From: Tetradesmus obliquus
Lineage: Eukaryota; Chlorophyta; Chlorophyceae; Sphaeropleales; Scenedesmaceae
NCBI GenBank assembly: GCA_030272155.1
Contig: CP126199.1
Span: forward strand, 5,382,501-5,446,500
Direction: 5' to 3'
Length of the DNA: 64,000 nucleotides
In this document: positions 1-11,795 of the stretch, piece after piece
Layout: each line of letters begins with the position of its first letter
How positions within the stretch are numbered: the first letter of the stretch is position 1
The notes under the pieces: generated by a model
What the model saw: the letters and a program-made list of their open reading frames with translations, nothing else
The model's database searches: none
Told to the model about the DNA's origin: nothing
Program-made: the position numbers and the translations under genes

Positions 1-1317
1 CCGACGCACTGTGCATTGTGTCAACGACAATCCTGCACTTCAGAAGGCGTTCCTGGTGTACTCATTGCCGTGTTGCCACCAGCTGCAATTGAGCGACAGT
101 GACAAGCTGCAGGAATAGCACCTGCCGATACCACAGCAGACATTTGCAATGGTCGCCTGATGATGTCCAAGCCTTTTTGCACAAGTACAGCATGCCAGCA
201 GATTCCGCACAGTGCTGCACTGCCATAACAAACACCCGGCCCGATCTTGGGAGTGGCAGAGGGTGGACAACTTGCGCCGACAAAACTTTGCATTTCAGAC
301 AGTGAAACTGGTTAGTGGACTTGTAAACACCCGCGCGCTCATACTCGAACACACTCGACACCAAAGCTGCTCCGCGAGGCCAAGCAAGACGCAAGCAGCC
401 ATCAGAGCAGGCAGCTGGTCAGTGCTACTAGAAACAAGCTAATCTTAGGTTATAAACATCAGGCCTTGCGCGAGGTGCTTGCGATATCATTATGCATCAG
501 GTGGGTCTGGATGTCCTGTGCAGGTCGCTAGCGGCTACTATAATTTCAAGCTTTCATGATGGCAACTATTAAGGAGTTGAGTTCTTCTCTTAGCTACTGC
601 TGGCCAGCACCATCAAACTGTACCACATCAACGCAGGCAGAAGGAATCCGCGACTCAGGCCACTGATACGTTTTACTGACGTATGTTCAGCCGTAACGGG
701 CTCTGTGGCTGGGCCTGACCTCGACAGGTGAGCTTCGACTGGCATGCAGACAGCTGCAGGGCCTGCCCGGCAAGCTACTTTCCTGCTTGCTGTGGAAGCA
801 TGATGCGTGTGTCTGAGCAGGGCATGTGGTGGCAGCATCCAGCAACAGCCCGTTTTGGGGCTGTCGTGGTCACCACCCAGTCTGCCCCGGCACAGAATGC
901 TTGCAGCAAACCGCGGGGCACCCGGCCTGTTGTCGTCGAGCAGTGTTTGTTCTCCGTTGTTTTGACCTGGGGCTTGTCCCCCGGAAGCGACCCTGTGACA
1001 TGCTGAGCAGCAGCAAACTTGCCTCAGGGCAGGTACCCGACCCTGCACCCGACCACCGCACTCACCCTCTCCGCTAACACCCTGATACTGAACACTGGCT
1101 GCAGGTTTAACATATCCAGCGTTAGCAAGGAGCAAGTGCTGCAGTGCTAGACAATCAGTGGCCGCAAGCCACTGCAGCTGCTGACAAGTCAACCGTGGAG
1201 CAGCACGCAGCGCTACTGCTTGGCCCCTGCAGGGGCTGCTGCAGCCTGCAGCAGCAGCTGTAGCTGACTGCAACAAGCAGCAGCAGCGGCAGCTAGGCAC
1301 AGCTGCAGGCGCGCAAC
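1..1317. other. 5' flank, no supported gene
   Basis: No reading frame here shows a recognisable domain or convincing coding character. The last 120 bases become rich in GCAGCAG/CTGCAG just before the ATG of the poly-Gln gene and are likely its 5' UTR or promoter-proximal sequence. A noncoding 5' exon cannot be excluded. Confidence 0.4.
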
Positions 1318-3531
1318 ATGCAGGCAGCAATTGACAGGTCGTGGCTATTCAACCAGGCAGGGGGTGGCGCACAAGACCCTGCCGCGCAAGCTGCGCAGCA
1401 GCAGCTGCAGCTGCAGCAGTTGCAGCTCCTGCAACAGCAACAGCTGCTGCAGCAGCAGGCACCGTTCTTAGCCACATCTAATGGACTCAGCGGCCTGCAG
1501 GGTGCAGGGTTCTCTGACATCCTGCCAACCCTGAACCAGAACCAGCAGCAGCTGCTGCAGCAGCAACAGCAGCAGCAGCGGCAGCAGCAGCAGCAGTTCC
1601 TGCAAGGCCCTGCTGGGATGCCCACAGCAGGCATGCTGGGGCTGGGCGGGCTGGGGATGCAGGGCGGCCTGCAGGGCGGCATTCCTGCAAGTTTGAGCTT
1701 TCCTGCAAGCGTTCCTGCAAGCATGAGCATGAGCATGCCACTGCCATACCCTCCCGCAGAACGGCAGGGCAGTTTAGTAGATCTGCTGCAGGAGATTCTT
1801 ATGGACGAAGACACAGACGGCCTGCTGCTCTCACTCACAAAGGCCGGGCAGCAGCAGCAGGCAGCAGCGCTGCAGCAGCAGCTGCTCGCGCAGCAGCAAC
1901 AACAGCAGCAGCAGGCGGCGCAGCAACAACAGCAGCTGCTGCAGCAGCAGGCGCAGCAGCAAGCTCAGCAGCAGCAGCAGATGGCTGCTTGGTTGTCAGC
2001 AGGCCAAGCAGGGGGCAGTAATGCCAGCATGGACCCTGCAGCTGCTGCTGCCACCATGGTCCCTGCAGCTGCCACTGCCTGGCCAAACTTTGCAAACAGC
2101 TCAGCAGCACGGCAAGCAGCTCAGCAGCAGCAGCAGCAGGCAGCTGATGCGGCGTCCGGGCGGCTGCAGCGGCTGCCAGACCAGCACCAGCAGCAGCAGC
2201 AGCAGCGTGATGCCGCTGGCAGCAGCAAACTGCCCTCACTGCAGCAGCAGCAGCAGCAGGATGAGGATGCTGCCGCAGAAGCAGCAGCAGAAGCGGTGCA
2301 GCGGCAGCTGGAGCAGCAGGAGTCCCAGCAGGCGGCGCGGCTGCAGCTGCTGATGCAGCAGCAGGGCCAGCTGCTGGACCAGCTGGGAGGCACTGCTGCT
2401 GCCGGCAGCAGCGGCGAGCTGGGCGGCGCTGACCTTGATCTTGATTTAGATTTGAACTTCCTGGAGAACATGCTGCAGGTGGGCGGGACTTTGACTAGAA
2501 TGCTAACTACTGCTGGCTGCAGGCCTGTATGCTGGGTGGTACAGACGTGTGGTTACAACGCAGATGGCTTTGTTGCCCCGCACGCCAGTTATTTGTGCTG
2601 CGGGGAAGCAGTGAGCGGCCAGGCCAGGCATGTGCTGCTCCTGCAACTTCCTGCAAGTGTTCCTGCAAGTGTTCTTGCAGCGGCCAGCCTGGTGTGGCAT
2701 GCTGCTGGCCTGCGCCTGCACAAACACCTACCACCAAACTTCATGTGAACCTCTGCCTGGTGTGCTGCCCTGTGCTGCTCTGCTGCTGCAGGGTGACACA
2801 AGCGGCGCCGGCGATACGCGCATGCTGGTGTCAGACATTGCGCGCATGTGCTCTATCTCAGAGCTGCCAGCGCTTCCCTCTGATGTGGGCCCGCTGCTGC
2901 TGGCACAGCAGCAGCTGCAGCAGCAGCAGCAGCAGCCGGACACGAGCCCAGACAACCCTGGCAGCGGCAACGCCAACAATGCAGGCATTGGCAATGCATT
3001 CAATGCAACTGGCGCGCCTGCTGCCGCAAACAACACAGCAGCAGCAGCAGCAAGCGCTGGCCTGGTTGGTGGAATGCGCCAGCAGAGCTTTGGTGGTGAC
3101 CTGTGGTCAGCACTGGCATCAACATCACCTACCAAGGCATCGATCAAACTGGCCGGCCAGGGCACTGCTGCTGCTGGTGAGGCTGCAGCAGGCCAAGCTC
3201 AAGGCCTGCGCAGTCCCAATGCAGCAGCAGACCTTGGCGGGCAGCAGCAGCAGCAGCAGCAGTATGCGGCAGCAGGGATGGTGCCGCTCGGCGACCAGCA
3301 GGACAGCCAGCAGCAGCTGATGGCTCAGTACGAGGCGGCTGCGGCAGCAGCAGCATCTCTGAAGCAGCGCATCAACATGCAGCAGCAGATGCAGATGCAG
3401 CGGACAGGCGCTGACGCATCTGCCAGAGGCAGCCCGACTGGCAACGCAGCAGCAGCAGCAGCAGGTGACACTGCTGGCCGGGGCGCTGACCAGCAGCAGC
3501 AGCTGCAGGGCTCGGCAGCAGCAGCAAGCCC

Positions 3532-3563
<32 letters not shown>

Positions 3564-4516
3564 GGCTGCAGAGCCTCATGCAGATGGAGTCGTTAGGTGG
3601 CAGCAGCGATAAGAGCGGCGGTGATGACAATGATGACGACAATGATGACAGCAACGCAGGCAGCGCGAGTGGTGATGAGCATGGCTCTGATGCTGAGGAA
3701 GTGGAGCAGCACTCAGGGCAGAGCAAGCAGCACAGCAGCCGCCAGCAAAAAGACAAGCCAAAAGGCGCCAAGCGGGGCACTCAACAAAGCCAGGCGAGGC
3801 AGAAGAACGGCCAGTATGCCAAGGGCCGCAGCAGCAGCAGCAGCAGCAGCAAGGGCGAGAGAGATGTCGGCGAGCAGCAGCAGGAGCACGGCAAGCAGAA
3901 GCAGCAGCAGCAGCAGCAGCAGCGCGGCAAGAGTCTGGCCAGCATGCAGGCGCAGCTGCAGCACCTGCAAGCGCAGCTGGCGCAGCAGCAGCGGCTCAAC
4001 AGCATGCCAGACGCGGCTGCTGCTGCTGCTGCCACGCTGCCAGGCACGTCTGGCGCACAGCAGCAGGGTGCGGCGGCTGCTGCTGCTGCTGGCGCAGACT
4101 GCCTGTCATCACCCACATCTGGCATGGCGCCAGGTCAGCAGCAGCAGCAGCCTGGGCAGCCAGTGCAGGCGATCCCCAAGGAGAGAGTACAGGCCATGCT
4201 GGCTCGGCTACAGCCTCAGGCGCTGCAGCAGCTGCTAGAGCTACAGCAGAACCAGCCGCAGCTTGCGCGCATTGTAATGAAGCGAGTGCTGCAGCAGCTG
4301 CAGTCGAATGAGGCGCAGCCGGGCCAGCAGCAGCAGCAGCAGCAGCCGGCGCGCAGCGGGCTGGCGAAGCGAAGTAGCTTCACTGGAGGGAACGGCGGCG
4401 GCGGCGCAGCAGCAGCAGCAGCAGCAGAGAGCGGCATGAGTGGCGGTCAGTATGCGCTGTTCCGCAACCGCAACACGAGCCGCATGCCGGACCTCTCAGC
4501 GCCAGTCAGCGCAAGC

Positions 4517-4547
<31 letters not shown>

Positions 4548-6562
4548 GGCGCAAGCCGCTCGTGTTCTACCGGCACCGCGGGCCGCGCACGCTCAACCCC
4601 GCTGCTAGTGCTCGCATGCTTGCGCTGAACTCCGGTCTCACTGCTCGCACCAGCGGCGGCCTTGACGAGAAGCAGCAGCAGCTGGCGGCGGCAGCAGCAG
4701 CAGCAGCGGGTGGTATGTCTGGCGAGCTGCCTCCGATCTCTGCTGCTGCGCTGGCAGCAGCAGGGCTGGACGGACTCTGCAGTCCTGCGGGGCCTTACAA
4801 AGGAGGCTTTGCTGCTGGACTGTCGCCTGCTGCTGCTGCTGCGGGAGGTAGCGCTATGTCAGGTGCTGGTGTAGGCGGTGTGAGTGGTGCAAGCGGTGCC
4901 GGCATGAGTGCAGCTAGTGGCAGCGAGAGCGGCGCAAGCGGCGGAGATGACACGGGCGGTCACATGCACTGCGACGGCAGCAGCAGCAAGCACGCGCGCG
5001 CGGCGCGGAAGCTTGTCGGCAAGCGCGCAAGGCAGATCACGCAGAATGACCTGTCAGGTGCGGTGGCGGCTGCCGCTGCTGCTCGCGGCATGTGCTCCAC
5101 GCCAAAATGCGACCAGCAGCAGCAGCAGCACGATGCAGCGCTGCTGGATCCTGCGGCGGCAGCAGCAGCAGGCCTGGACCCCGCTGCTGCTGCTGCCATG
5201 CCTGCTGGGCTGGACGCTGCAGCGGCAGCAGCAGCAGCGGGCGGCATGCACCCAACCACGAGCGCCATCACTGCTTCGTGCAGTACTGCGCCTGCGCGCG
5301 GCAGCAGCGATGCAGCAGTGGTGACGCAGCAGGCTCGTGCTTTGGTGCGCATTCTCACAAAGCTCAACACCACGCAGCTCATGCAGACGCGCAACATGCT
5401 GTCAAGTGTGCTGGCTCGATCAGCTCCTGGGCTGATTGACCACATGCCCGCGATCGAGCGCATGGTGACGCAGCTCTTGGCGCTGAAGCAGCAGCAGCAG
5501 GCGCAGCAGCAGGCGGCGCAGCAGGCGGGCCAGGCAGGGCAGACGGCTGGGCAGCAGCAGCAGGCGCAGTACATGATGATGATGAATGAGATGCAGCAGC
5601 TGCAAGGCGTCGGTGCTGCTGCTGCTGCTGGCGGGGGTGCTGGTGGTGCAGCCACGACACCCTCAGCAGCAGCAGCAGCAGCAGCAGCACAGGGTGGCGG
5701 GATGCTAGGTGCTGCAGGGACTCTTGATGCTGCTGCTGCAGCTGCAATGCCATCTCTGCAGCCACTGCAGCAGCAGCAGCAGCAGCAGCAGCCGAATGGC
5801 GCGTACGGTGTCAGCCAAGGCATGCAGATGCCTACCCAGCAGCAGCAGCAGCAGCAGATGCTGAGTGCATTTGGCTACCCCCAAGCTCAGAGCCAGGTGG
5901 CACACCAGCTGCAGTGGCAGATGAGTGACGTCATGCAGGCCGCACAGCAGCAGCAGCAGCTGGGCATGCAGCAGCAGCTGAGCCTGCAGCAGCAAGGCGG
6001 CGCCTGGGGCAATACTGCTGCTGCTGCTGCTGCCATGTCGATGCCGCTGCAGCAGCAGGACTCAATAGCAGATGATCCCGAGCAGAGCCCTTATGGGTTA
6101 GCCACCAGGAGGCAATCAGGCCGCAGAACTAAGTCTAAGAAGGTCCTTGATGCTGCTGACGGAGCCACCGAGGGCTCAGCAGAAGCCATGATGCTACAGC
6201 AGGCCGCATCCGCGCCCACGCCCATGCAGCAGCAGCAGGACATGTACAACCAGCTGCTCCAGCAGCAGCAGCAGCAGCAGCAGGCCGCGGTGCGGATGCT
6301 GCAGCAGCAGCAAGCGCAGCAGCAGCAGCAGCAGCAGATGGCGCTGCAGCAGCAGCTGCGGCAGCTAGGCAGCCCTGGATTTGGCGGTGGGGTGGCTTCC
6401 TCAGGCCCCCCTCCAGCCCCCGGCACTGCTGACAGTGTCATGCTGGACCCTCAGGCCTTAGGGCAGCAGCAGGAGGATGCTCTGCTGTCATGGCTGCAGG
6501 CGGATGATGCTCCGTTTCCTGACCCGCAGGACTGTGCAATGATGGGGCTTGGTGACGTGTAA
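1318..6562 (+). CDS. Giant poly-Gln/poly-Ala protein, possible nuclear regulator
   Basis: Two exons, 1318-2478 and 2792-6562, join in phase 0 across a GT-AG intron whose acceptor follows a CTG run; the product is about 1,643 residues. I do not recognise the family. Most of the protein is Gln, Ala and Ser tracts encoded by CAG/GCA/AGC runs. More complex islands stand out: an acidic patch near residue 160 (LLQEILMDEDTDGLL), a helical stretch beginning IPKERVQAMLARLQPQ, a basic segment RRKPLVFYRHRGPRTL, a second helical stretch with ALVRILTKLNTTQLMQ, an NLS-like RRQSGRRTKSKK, and an acidic C-terminus with DALLSWLQADDAPFPDPQD. Acidic-hydrophobic ends, a basic NLS-like motif and poly-Gln suggest a transcription co-regulator, but that is inference. 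The ATG at 1318 is the first in a frame that stays open to the donor. Upstream exons are possible. The final codons and stop are repeated downstream. Confidence 0.7.
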
Positions 6563-6741
6563 GCGGCTGCCTGATGCAGCATCTATGCTGGTGCAGCCGC
6601 CACAGAAGCGGACACAATGGGACTGTGCAATGATGGGCCTGGGTGACGTGTCAGCTGCCTGATGCAGCATCTATGCTGGTGCAGCCGCCACAGCAGCAGA
6701 CACAATGGGACTGTGCAATGATGGGCCTGGGTGATGTGTGA
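6530..6741 (+). repeat. Tandem copies of the poly-Gln gene's last codons and 3' flank
   Basis: The sequence encoding DCAMMGLGDV plus its stop starts at 6530 and recurs at 6621 and 6709 (periods 91 and 88), with the intervening 3' flank (CTGATGCAGCATCTATGCTG) copied too. Copy 2 ends in TCA instead of a stop; copy 3 ends in TGA. The amino acids are conserved in all three. This is a terminal-exon version of the exon-edge copies seen elsewhere in the window. Confidence 0.9.
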
Positions 6742-9700
6742 TGGTTGAGCTGCCGAGCTGATGTGGCATGGCCTGAGCTTCTGGTGCTGCCGCCAGAGAG
6801 GCAGATGGAATGACGTTATGACGTTACGTTTGACGTTACTTTGGCGTGTGCCAGGGAGGTGTGGCTGGGTGCATCCCGTACAGCGCGCTTTTGAGGATGG
6901 GTGTGGTTGAGGAAGGGTGTGCGCCTGCACATGCACATGCAGTCAGATGTGTATGTGCGGATTGGTTGCATGCATTCTGGCCTCCTGCATCCCTGCTGTG
7001 CTGATCCAATGATGCTTGAAGCAACGACGCCAAATGACAGCGATCACATTGCAGTATGACCATCCACTTGGCTAGCCTTGTTTGCCATACGGCGCAGCAC
7101 TGATTCCAGCCCAACTGACCAGCCGATGTTGGTGCTGTTGATTGCAGCGGCCGCCTGTGCGCTGTTACCGGCTTTCAATGCTGCAGCTCCGTGTTGCGTA
7201 CTACCTTGTTAGCTCCTGCGCACTGTGCTATACAGCTACTGCTGCGCAGCACGCGCTAGTGTGATCGAACGTTCCACAGCACCGCTTGGCGGCTACTGCT
7301 GCTGCTGCTGCTGCAGCAGCAGTACCTTTGTATCGAGCTCTGCAGTCCGGCCGGTGTATGTATGCCGCACTAACCTAGACCAGTCACAGCACTGCATGAA
7401 CCAACTGCGAACGCTACGCACACGCGACTCGGCATGTCGCGAGGCTGGCATACGCACATTGCACTATGAGCAGCATGTGTTGGAAAGGCAGGGCACCTTG
7501 CGAGCCGCAGAGAGACTCCTGTGCAGAAGCTTGTGCTGCTGCTGTGTGCGTGTGCGTGTGCGTGTGTGGTGTGTGTGCATGGCATGGCGTGCGCCTGCTG
7601 AATACTAGCGTCTGCGCGTGCATATCTTGTGTGGCTGTCTTGCCATACGGCACCTGGCCACAACAGCAATGCATCTGATTACACAGCGCGCTGCTGCTGC
7701 TGCTGCTGCCGCAGCAGCTGCCTGTGCTGGCTGGTGTGCAGCAGTGGGGCCAAGCATTGATGTGGCGCAGCAGGGCAGTGCTTCCTGGAATGATGCTGCT
7801 GTGTTTGCAGCTGGTACAGCCACCTTGGTCTGTTGGCAGCTAGACATGCACCATTCAGAAGCATCCATAAGCTGACAACACAGCGCGCATCGCTGCCTGC
7901 CTGTGTTTCGTGCTTCACGCAGCAGTGAAACGCGCAGCTGCTGCAACTGCACTGGCTGCGGTTGCACTGCCTGGCCGCCCTTTGCGGTGCCGCTGCTGCT
8001 GCTGCTCTGCACCAGCCAGCTCAAGACAAATGTCGTGCTGCTGCTGATGTGTCATGTTGTGCGGCCAGCAGCACTGCTGGCACGCGTGCACAGAGCTGGT
8101 GCTGTTGTATGCTCTCAGTTGCGTATGTGCTTGGCTGCTGCAGCCTTCTTGTCTCGGCACTGTACAGGGCTTTTGCATTGTGTGCAAATCTAAGCATCAG
8201 CAGTATGGACAGTGAACAGCATGCTTTGAACACCTGTGACCACTGTTGCTGTGCATATTATAAGGCCGGCGCAAATTGAGGCACTGCAGGCGTCAGGCAG
8301 CACTTGCTGCTGCTGCTATGTCGCATGCATGCTGGCCTGCCTTCCTCTGCTTTTGAGCATAAGCGCCGGCCTGTCATCAGCACGATTGCACATGTGCATG
8401 ACGTGTGTGCCGGCACACATGCTATGCTTATGTGGTGGTTTGCAGCTGGCCTTGTTTTCAACGGCGGCCTGCTATCAGCTGGCGAGCAGGAGCTGCTGCA
8501 TGGTGACTAGTGATTTGCTACATCCTTTGCAGCAGGCTTCACACAGAGCTGTTCAGGGACATACAGCAGCAGTATAACAATGCCCAGGTTGAGTCACACA
8601 TAGGCCTGGCTTGACCAGCTGGCAGAAGCTTCTTCAAATGCTTGTTTGTTGCTTGTTGGCACGGACAAATGCATGTAGCAGGGGCGCTGAAGGAAGCAGC
8701 AGCCTGCTGGGATCGCTGCTTTGCAGCAGCGAGGCAATGAGCAGAGCACGTGTGCTGGTGTGGCTGTGCTTGCAATGCCGTGCTGTTGGCGGCGCGCAGG
8801 CTTGCCTGCTGCTGCTGCTGCAGTGCGGGTAGAACGCCTGCGCATATCGTCATGGCACTTGACTGCATTTGTAGCCTTCTTTGCCTTGTTACTTTATGGG
8901 ATGGCTTCACTCATACCTGACAAAGTATGCGCAGGGCGTATGGAGGGCGTTTGAATGTGCTTTGAATGCTGTCCGGTTTCAGTTGTTTTGATTCCGTTGC
9001 CGTGGGCCATGCACCAATCGTGCTGCAGCAATGGGTGAAATGGCTTAAAACTGAGGAAGTGCACCAGGGGTCAGCTTCATGCCGACACAGTAATGACTGT
9101 TAGTAACGTTATTGTAGCTTGTCAGTTGTATCAGCACTTGTTCTACCTTACGTCCCAATGCACCGACTAATGGGGGCGCTGCTGCTGGTGCACATGTGTG
9201 GCTGGCCTTACATTATGCGTTGGTGTTGCCGAGCTGCAGAGCACTGCTGCTGCTGCTGCTGCCGCTGCCGTGGCGGCACGCTGATCCAGGCACGAGCAGT
9301 TGCTGATGGGATGCATTGTCAGCAGGCAGGCGTAGCACTGTCGCAATGTGCATTGCGCAGTGCGTTGCGCGGTGCATTGTGTCGCATCAGCTTGCCAGTT
9401 CAGAAGAGGCAGCTGGCAAAGGGCAGCACTGCTTTGCAGCACCGGAGGGTTTTGGACTCGTGGGGTTTTGGCTGATCAGCTGTCACAGTTTGTCTGCAGC
9501 TGTTGCTGTGCGTTGCTGTATGCATGTGATGCGTCTGGGGTGTCTGCAGGGGCTGCAATGGGTCTTTTCTGCTGGGTTGAAGTTGGTGCAGAGTTGCCTC
9601 GCATTGCTAGTTGGGTAGAACTCTGTGATCTGGGCACACTGCTGCCTTGTTGGTTTGTTCAAATGTAGCGTTACTATGGCCAGGGGCGTTTGACTGCTGC

Positions 9701-11213
9701 ACGGCAGTGCCCGTCATGTTGCTTTTCAACAGCAAGAAGTTATGCACTGCACTTCCTTGCTACAGTCAAGAAAGCTCACTTGCCTGTTACAGAAATACAT
9801 ACGCTCTGTAAACATCTGCTGTTTGTTACATCAGTTGTGGCACACACGGCACACATCACCTCCCACACAGCACACGTGTGTGCTGCAGTCTGGCCTTTGT
9901 AGTAGCTATGTGCATATAACTATTTTACTGCTTTGACATAGAGCTGGGAGGGGTGCAGCTGCCACCCCCTGCAGCGCGCCAGTGCTGTATGTTGAGGCGG
10001 CAGCGCAGCACTGCTGCTGCTGCAGCTGCTGCCAGCAGCGGTGCGTGTGGGATGAATTGCTAGCAGCAGCGCTTGCCTGGCACATTTGGTTTGCCTGCTT
10101 GTCCAGCTACAGCAGTGCAAAAGTGCGGGCAAGCACTGCGTTGTGCTGGCGCAAACGGTGCAATGCAGTGCTACGTTGCAACCATGTTCAGCCAGCTGTG
10201 GGCATGTTTCCACACAGACAGCCCACGCACATGTCATGTAGCGCTGTTGCCTGGCTAGCGTGTGTATATACACACAGATATGGTTGCCGTTGCCTCGGTC
10301 TTTGTTGCTGCTCCTTTTTGCATGTGGCACTGCAGGCTTGATCTTGGGAGGATGTGGTTATTTCCCTCTGGGGCCGCGTTGACATACGTATGGCCGCTGG
10401 TGCAATGCAGCATGGGGTGCAGGCATAGCAGTGCAAGGGGGCAGTTGCATGCAGTTCTCTGTTGCATGCTGCAAATCTGAGATTTCCGCCAGTGGCGGCA
10501 ATGCGATGCTGGTGGGCCTCACTGCTAGCAGTGGTTGCATCTCTTTCCTTGGCTGCATTGGCATGGCTGCTGTGGTGCAATGCGGCATGGGTGGCGGTGG
10601 AAGGGGCAGCAGCACACACAGCTCTATGTCACGATAATGATGTGTGGTACTGTGACGCAGTGAGGCATGCAGTGCGGCCGGCAGTTGAGCTCTCACTGCC
10701 TGCATCAACTGCGTCTGCTAGATCAGTGTCCCTGCCGTGGCAGGTGGTGTAGCTATTCATGCCAGTCAGCTGCCACTGTGTGCAGCAGCGGGTGTGGTCT
10801 GCACCTGCTGCAGTCCTCTATCTGTATATCTATGCTTGCAGTGTGACAGGCAGTTGGAGCTCTCACTACCTGCAGCATATGCGTCTGTTGCTGCTGTGGC
10901 AGGTGGTACTACCACCAGCTGTAGTATAGCTACATATGCTCCAGCGTGCTGTGTGCAGCAGCGGGTATCTGCACAGCCCTCTATCTATATATCTATGGTT
11001 GAGTGCGGTCTGCGGGCTCAAAGTGTGTGCGAGTTTTGCACAGGGGAGGGATTGATCCCATTGGGGAATCGGGGTAGTGTGCATGGTTTAGTGCATGGTT
11101 TAGTGGCTCTTGCCAAACTACGAGCAGCTGTAGCAGTACTGAGCGGATACGAGTGTACGGGGTAGGGATAAACGCAGCTCGAGTACGAGCTTGCTACGCT
11201 GTCTGTGGATGAC
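6742..11213. other. Gene-poor stretch
   Basis: About 4.5 kb without a supportable gene. Open frames are short, lack domains and are mostly created by CTG/CAG and TG runs, for example (CTG)n near 7300, 7690 and 9246 and a GTGTGC-rich tract at 7540-7580. Part may be 3' UTR of the poly-Gln gene. The composition, rich in TGCTG and GCATG, resembles the introns of neighbouring genes, so an unrecognised intron-rich gene cannot be excluded. Confidence 0.4.
10681..11000. repeat. Imperfect direct repeat of about 150 bp, two copies
   Basis: 10681-10826 and 10850-11000 share the same order of blocks: GCAGTTGAGCTCTCACT, then CTGCCTGCAGCAT-like sequence, a GTGGCAGGTGGT block, GTGTGCAGCAGCGGGT, and CCTCTATCTATATATCTATG. 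The offset is about 170 bp. No coding function is visible. Confidence 0.6.
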
Positions 11214-11666
11214 TCACAGCCGATGCATCATATGATGTGCTGTGCAGCAGCATGCTGGGTCCATGTAGCTAGCTAGGATCCCAGCAAGCGCTGCGCTTGC
11301 TTGACTAGGCCTTACTGGTGTGTCATTTGGTGATCGCCATCGCCACATTGGCCATGCAACATCGGCAATATTCCCCTCGATATGCCTGTTATGCCTTGCG
11401 TCTATAGGGGCTCCTACGTTGTTTGAGCGGTCGAGCTCATGATCCCTATCCCCCTCATTGCGCCCATGTTCAATAGGAACGTTTCCTTGCAACATCTGCC
11501 CAGGCAGCCTTTGCCTTGCACTGTGATTCTGTGATTTGATTTGTTTTTGCCATGACTTGGCCCTGCTTGAACCAACACGGCAAACGAACATGTTCTGCTT
11601 GCCAGGAAACCCTTGTGACCCTCCCTGAACCCTTGGGGTGCAAGTAGACTTCCTCAGTCCACGCAC
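11214..11666 (-). CDS. Uncharacterised ORF with unusual composition
   Basis: A 150-residue open frame without the Gln/Ala/Ser tracts seen in the neighbouring genes. It is basic at the N-terminus and mixed-charge in the middle (HGRNEGDRDHELDRSNN), with Trp/Arg-rich WPMWRWRS. I recognise no domain. Its composition is closer to protein than the flanks are, but no splice context or homology supports it. If real, it would be divergent with the amine oxidase gene and share a 130-bp upstream region. It could equally be a transposon remnant. Confidence 0.22.
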   Translation of the reverse strand: MRGLRKSTCTPRVQGGSQGFPGKQNMFVCRVGSSRAKSWQKQIKSQNHSARQRLPGQMLQGNVPIEHGRNEGDRDHELDRSNNVGAPIDARHNRHIEGNIADVAWPMWRWRSPNDTPVRPSQASAALAGILASYMDPACCCTAHHMMHRL

Positions 11667-11795
11667 GCCACTCGCATGCTTCAGTAACGAGACGACAGAT
11701 GTGAAAAACAGCTTAATAGTGCCCCACAGCCCTGTGGCAGTTCAGGCAGTGCTTGTGGCTGTGATGGCTTTGCTGGCCAACTAGGGTTGATGCAA

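Noticed and set aside
1835..5823. Long antisense frames of poly-Cys, poly-Leu and poly-Ala opposite the poly-Gln gene.
   Set aside because: They are shadows of CAG runs read on the other strand (CTG, TGC, GCT). The same holds opposite the RS-CCCH, LRR-RING and amine oxidase exons.
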